This document shows positions 30,184 through 33,279 of a DNA stretch of 33,279 bases, in pieces. Both the position numbers and the translations under genes were made by a program. The notes under the pieces were generated by a model. The model did not search any database, had not been told where the DNA came from, and saw only the letters and a program-made list of their open reading frames with translations. Position 1 is the stretch's first letter, and every line of letters starts with the position of its first letter. Source of the stretch: Lachnospiraceae bacterium (GTDB taxonomy: Bacteria; Bacillota; Clostridia; Lachnospirales; Lachnospiraceae); assembly GCA_024690605.1 (NCBI GenBank), contig JAILOV010000017.1, positions 1 through 33,279 on the forward strand, written 5' to 3'.

Positions 30184-32265
30184 ATGAGATACTCGATCAA
30201 ACATGAGATCCGTTCCAGGATCCGCGTCCATCTCCCGATGAAGCGCATGACCTTCCGCGAGGCGGACACATTGGACTATTACCTGCAGAGATTTCCGGAG
30301 ATCCGTGAGGTTCATGTCTATGAGCGGACCGCGGATGCGGTGATCCGGTATGAAGGTGACAGAGAACGGATCCTGACGATTCTGAAGGGGTTCTCGTTTG
30401 AGGACACGAATGTTCCGGAGCGGGTTTATGAGAGCTCCGGCAGGGAAGCGTCTGCCGAATATCGCGACCGGATCATCGGATCGATCCTGATGCATTACGG
30501 AAAGCGACTCCTCTTGCCGTTTCGGATCCGCCTGATCTGGGATGGGATCAAGGCTGTGAAGTATATCTGGCGGGGCTTGAAAACGATAGGTAATAAACGT
30601 CTTCAGGTAGAATTGTTAGACGCGGCCGCCATCTCGGCGGCGATGCTCATCGGTGATCATAAGACCGCTTCCAATGTGATGTTCCTGCTGGGGATCGGTG
30701 ATACGCTGGAGGAATGGACGCACAAGCGGTCCGTTGATGATCTGGCCCGCAGGATGTCTCTGAATGTCGATCAGGTTTGGCTTTTGACGGATCAGGGGGA
30801 AGTTCTGACGGATTCCTCCCGGATCGTCTGCGGCGACCGCGTCGTTGTTCGGATGGGGAATATGATCCCCTTTGACGGGAATGTGTCCGAAGGGGAAGCG
30901 ATGGTCAATCAGGCCTCCATGACCGGGGAATCTGCCGCGGTGCGCAAATGCGAGGGCTCGGCAGTTTTTGCCGGAACTGTGGTGGAGGAGGGTGAGCTTA
31001 CCGTTACCGTAACGCAGGTGGAGGGCTGCGGCCGTTTCGACAAGATCGTGAAGATGATCGAGGAGTCGGAGAAACTGAAATCCTCTCTGGAGAGCAGGGC
31101 AGAGCGCCTTGCCGACCGGCTGGTCCCGTACACCCTGGTAGCTTCAGCTGTCACCTGGCTGTTCAGCCGCAATGTAACGAAAGCGGTATCCGTACTCATG
31201 GTGGATTATTCCTGCGCACTCAAGATGGCGATGCCGCTGTCCGTCCTGTCCGCTATCCGGGAGGCGACGGAATACGGCATCACGGTCAAGGGCGGAAGAT
31301 TTCTGGAAGCCGTCGCCGATGCGGATACCATTATCTTTGACAAAACCGGAACCCTGACGAAAGCGTGTCCCACCGTGAAAAAGGTGATCTCCTTCTGTGA
31401 GGAGTCAGAGGACGAGCTGCTGCGTCAGGCGGCGTGCCTGGAGGAACATTTCCCGCATTCGGTCGCACGGGCAGTGGTGGATGCCGCTTCCGACAAGGGG
31501 CTTCTTCATGACGAGATGCACACAAAGGCTGAATACATCGTCGCGCACGGGATCGCCTCGCATATCGACGGGAAGAAGGTCGTGATCGGCAGTTATCATT
31601 TTGTCTTTGAAGACGAAAGAGTGGTTGTACCGGAAGGGAAACAGAAATTCTTTGACAGTCTTCCGGATGCATACTCCCATCTGTATTTTGCGAAGGAAGG
31701 GAAACTGGCAGCGGTCATCCTGATCGAAGATCCGATGCGCGCGGAATGCGCCGATGTCATCGCAAAACTGAAGGAACAGGGGTTCAACCATGTCGTGATG
31801 ATGACCGGGGACAGTGAGCGCACGGCCGCCGCCATCGCGGCATCCGCCGGGATCGACGAATACTACGCGGAGGTCCTGCCGGAGGACAAGGCTGCTTATG
31901 TGGAGAGAGTAAAAGCAGACGGCAGGCGCGTGATCATGGTCGGTGACGGGATCAATGATTCTCCGGCGCTCTCTGCGGCTGATGCCGGGATCGCGATCAG
32001 TGAGGGCGCGGAGATCGCAAGACAGATCGCGGACATCACGATCAGTTCAGACGATCTGGAAGCGATCGTCGTCCTAAAGAAGCTCAGCACGCTTCTGATG
32101 AAGCGGATCCGTTTCAATTACTGGACCATCGTCGGTTTCAATTCGGCACTGATCCTTCTCGGGATCGCAGGGATCCTGCCACCCGCGACATCGGCCATAC
32201 TGCACAATGGTTCCACAGTCGCTCTGGGACTGAAGAGCATGACAAACCTGTTGCCGGAGCGGTGA
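30184..32265 (+). CDS. P1B-type heavy-metal ATPase, variant membrane motif
   Basis: 693 residues. Residues 1-70 form an HMA-like fold without metal-binding cysteines. The ATPase core has T-G-E-S (247-250), phosphorylated Asp386 in D-K-T-G-T, H-F-P-H-S (422-426) and G-D-G-I-N-D (587-592). In the membrane site the usual C-P-C/S-P-C is Y-S-C (DYSCALK, 341-347), so the ion ligands differ from Cu and Zn pumps. Beside two FeoBs and a DtxR it is most simply an exporter of excess metal, possibly Fe(II); this is inference. Start ATG 30184 has only a weak ribosome site. Confidence 0.88.
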   Translation: MRYSIKHEIRSRIRVHLPMKRMTFREADTLDYYLQRFPEIREVHVYERTADAVIRYEGDRERILTILKGFSFEDTNVPERVYESSGREASAEYRDRIIGSILMHYGKRLLLPFRIRLIWDGIKAVKYIWRGLKTIGNKRLQVELLDAAAISAAMLIGDHKTASNVMFLLGIGDTLEEWTHKRSVDDLARRMSLNVDQVWLLTDQGEVLTDSSRIVCGDRVVVRMGNMIPFDGNVSEGEAMVNQASMTGESAAVRKCEGSAVFAGTVVEEGELTVTVTQVEGCGRFDKIVKMIEESEKLKSSLESRAERLADRLVPYTLVASAVTWLFSRNVTKAVSVLMVDYSCALKMAMPLSVLSAIREATEYGITVKGGRFLEAVADADTIIFDKTGTLTKACPTVKKVISFCEESEDELLRQAACLEEHFPHSVARAVVDAASDKGLLHDEMHTKAEYIVAHGIASHIDGKKVVIGSYHFVFEDERVVVPEGKQKFFDSLPDAYSHLYFAKEGKLAAVILIEDPMRAECADVIAKLKEQGFNHVVMMTGDSERTAAAIAASAGIDEYYAEVLPEDKAAYVERVKADGRRVIMVGDGINDSPALSAADAGIAISEGAEIARQIADITISSDDLEAIVVLKKLSTLLMKRIRFNYWTIVGFNSALILLGIAGILPPATSAILHNGSTVALGLKSMTNLLPER

Positions 32266-32295
32266 ATGTGACGGAACGGTATAAAAGGTGAATCA

Positions 32296-32688
32296 ATGAA
32301 AAAGAGCAGCTCATCGGAAAACTATATGAAGAGCATTCTGGTCCTTCTTAAACGGAAGGGAAAGGTGCGGTCGGTTGATGTAGCCAAGGAACTGGGCGTG
32401 TCCAAACCCAGCGTCTGTGTAGCCATGAAAAAGCTCCGGCAGGAGAATCTGATCTACTTCAACGAGGATGGCTATATCTTTTTCACGGAGATCGGGAGAA
32501 CCATCGCGGAAAAGATCTACAACAAACATTTTTTGCTTTCCACGTTGCTGAAGAGCATCGGCGTGAGTGAAAACAATGCGGATAAAGATGCCTGTCTTAT
32601 GGAACACTCCATCAGCGATGAGACTTATGAATGCCTGAGCAGGTTCTACAGGAATACACTGGCGCCGACGATGGCGAACGCCGGCTGA
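32296..32688 (+). CDS. DtxR/MntR-family metal-dependent regulator
   Basis: 130 residues: a winged helix (VDVAKELGVSKPSVCVAMKKLR) and a dimerisation/metal domain, without the C-terminal SH3 domain, as in MntR. Likely ligands are H78 and the A-C-L-M-E-H group, C100, E103 and H104. Cys at the first place of that group is the DtxR/IdeR (iron) pattern, where MntR has Glu. The N-terminal ligand (Met in DtxR, Asp in MntR) is Asn9. It closes the feo unit and probably binds the three operators at 24195-24272 when iron is abundant. Confidence 0.9.
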   Translation: MKKSSSSENYMKSILVLLKRKGKVRSVDVAKELGVSKPSVCVAMKKLRQENLIYFNEDGYIFFTEIGRTIAEKIYNKHFLLSTLLKSIGVSENNADKDACLMEHSISDETYECLSRFYRNTLAPTMANAG

Positions 32689-32703
32689 AAGGAAACCGAA
32701 CGG

Positions 32704-33279
32704 ATGGATAAGTACGATGTCACACAACCGGTCATCCTGAAGAAGGGTGTCTATCAGCTCAATGACGAACCCAACTTTAACTATCAGCTGAACCGCGTGA
32801 TCAACTGGGACGGCGGGAGACTTAAGGATGTAGAAAAGATCTCCCATAAGATCCATGACAGTGCCGACTGGAAGCGGGAGATGATCAAGCTCGGCGATAC
32901 GGCGCTGGAGGAGGGCAGGACAGGAAACGCCATCGCCTATTACCGGATGAGCGAGTTCTTCATGTACGACGGTGATCCGGACAAGAAGAAGTATTATGAA
33001 AAGGCCACAAAGCTGTTTGATGCTTACTATGCGGATTTTTTTGAGGGAGAGCATAAACGGATCGACCGAGTCGAGGTGCCCTTCGGCGATGTGAAGCTCC
33101 CTGTGATGCACGTCGTGCCGCAGGGGAAGAGCAAGGGGACGATCGTGCTCCACGGCGGCAACGACAGCTATTTTGAGGAGTTCCTCTTCTCGGTCCTCTA
33201 TCTGCAGGAAAAGGGGTATGAGGTCTACATGTTCGAGGGACCCGGCCAGGGCGGCGTCATGCGGCTGCAGGGAGTGCAT
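32704..33279 (+). CDS. Alpha/beta hydrolase, N-terminal part (cut by window edge)
   Basis: 192 codons from ATG 32704, open to the end. An N-terminal helical region (residues 1-125, with TPR-like stretch AIAYYRMSEFFMYDGDPDKKKY) precedes the start of an alpha/beta hydrolase core: GTIVLHGGNDSYFEEFLF is the oxyanion H-G-G loop, and YMFEGPGQGGVM follows. This arrangement resembles FrsA-type or 2,6-dihydropseudooxynicotine-hydrolase-type enzymes, with a cap in front of the core. The nucleophile lies beyond the window. It follows dtxR by 15 bases and may share its transcript. Confidence 0.85.
   Translation, partial: MDKYDVTQPVILKKGVYQLNDEPNFNYQLNRVINWDGGRLKDVEKISHKIHDSADWKREMIKLGDTALEEGRTGNAIAYYRMSEFFMYDGDPDKKKYYEKATKLFDAYYADFFEGEHKRIDRVEVPFGDVKLPVMHVVPQGKSKGTIVLHGGNDSYFEEFLFSVLYLQEKGYEVYMFEGPGQGGVMRLQGVH

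Noticed and set aside
1..33279. CRISPR arrays, insertion sequences, integrases, rRNA, phage structural genes
   Set aside because: I looked for regularly spaced repeats, transposase signatures and inverted terminal repeats and saw none. The only sizeable repeat is the HU pair.

Overview
The window looks like chromosomal DNA of an anaerobic member of the Bacillota, most likely class Clostridia and perhaps Lachnospiraceae. The grounds are purine-rich ribosome sites of the AGGAGG type, consensus sigma-A promoters, two FeoAB iron-uptake sets, an HU of the Bacillota type, an OhrR/glutathione-peroxidase pair, and a MATE transporter fused to an anti-sigma-like ATPase. This placement is inference from gene content; no rRNA is present to fix it.

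Layout. Positions 1-1770 hold the tail of an alpha/beta hydrolase, a small EamA-type membrane protein, a TIGR04076-like protein and a GNAT acetyltransferase. Positions 1780-2581 form an odd RNA region: a consensus promoter, a small reading frame with four Tyr codons, an intrinsic terminator, then a normal tRNA-Tyr, a tRNA-Pro-like gene with an apparent 8/4 stem plan, a small XRE regulator and a tRNA-Ser-like gene with a poorly paired T-stem. Positions 2578-5642 carry a flavodoxin-fold oxidoreductase, a GNAT and a TetR-CPBP protease-GNAT operon with a palindrome on its promoter.

Positions 5688-11144 are bracketed by two nearly identical HU genes, each followed by the same hairpin with a compensatory base-pair change. 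Between them lie an unrecognised 88-residue protein, a 995-residue unrecognised coiled-coil protein, a Smr-domain protein and an esterase. Positions 11191-16220 hold ordinary metabolic and stress genes: GNAT, CinA-like, NSS transporter, lipoprotein, SDR, glutathione peroxidase and OhrR.

Positions 16326-22385 (minus strand) are the most unusual block: a PEP/pyruvate-binding-domain protein with a KaiC-like N-terminus, expressed through a terminator placed between its promoter and its start; a MATE transporter fused to a HATPase domain; a ParB-like/HAD-like fusion; and a free HAD-like paralogue. Next to it are wrecked remnants of a phosphorelay (an Hpt end and a response-regulator/HD-GYP gene with an internal deletion).

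Positions 24187 to the end are an iron block under a consensus promoter with three DtxR-type operators: feoA-feoB, a FeoB-associated Cys-rich protein, an HMA metallochaperone-like protein, a second feoA-feoB of a different type, a FeoC-like Cys-rich regulator, a DUF6110-like protein, a P1B-type ATPase and a DtxR-family regulator. It reads as one Fe(II) uptake, trafficking and export unit that carries its own sensor. The window ends inside another alpha/beta hydrolase.
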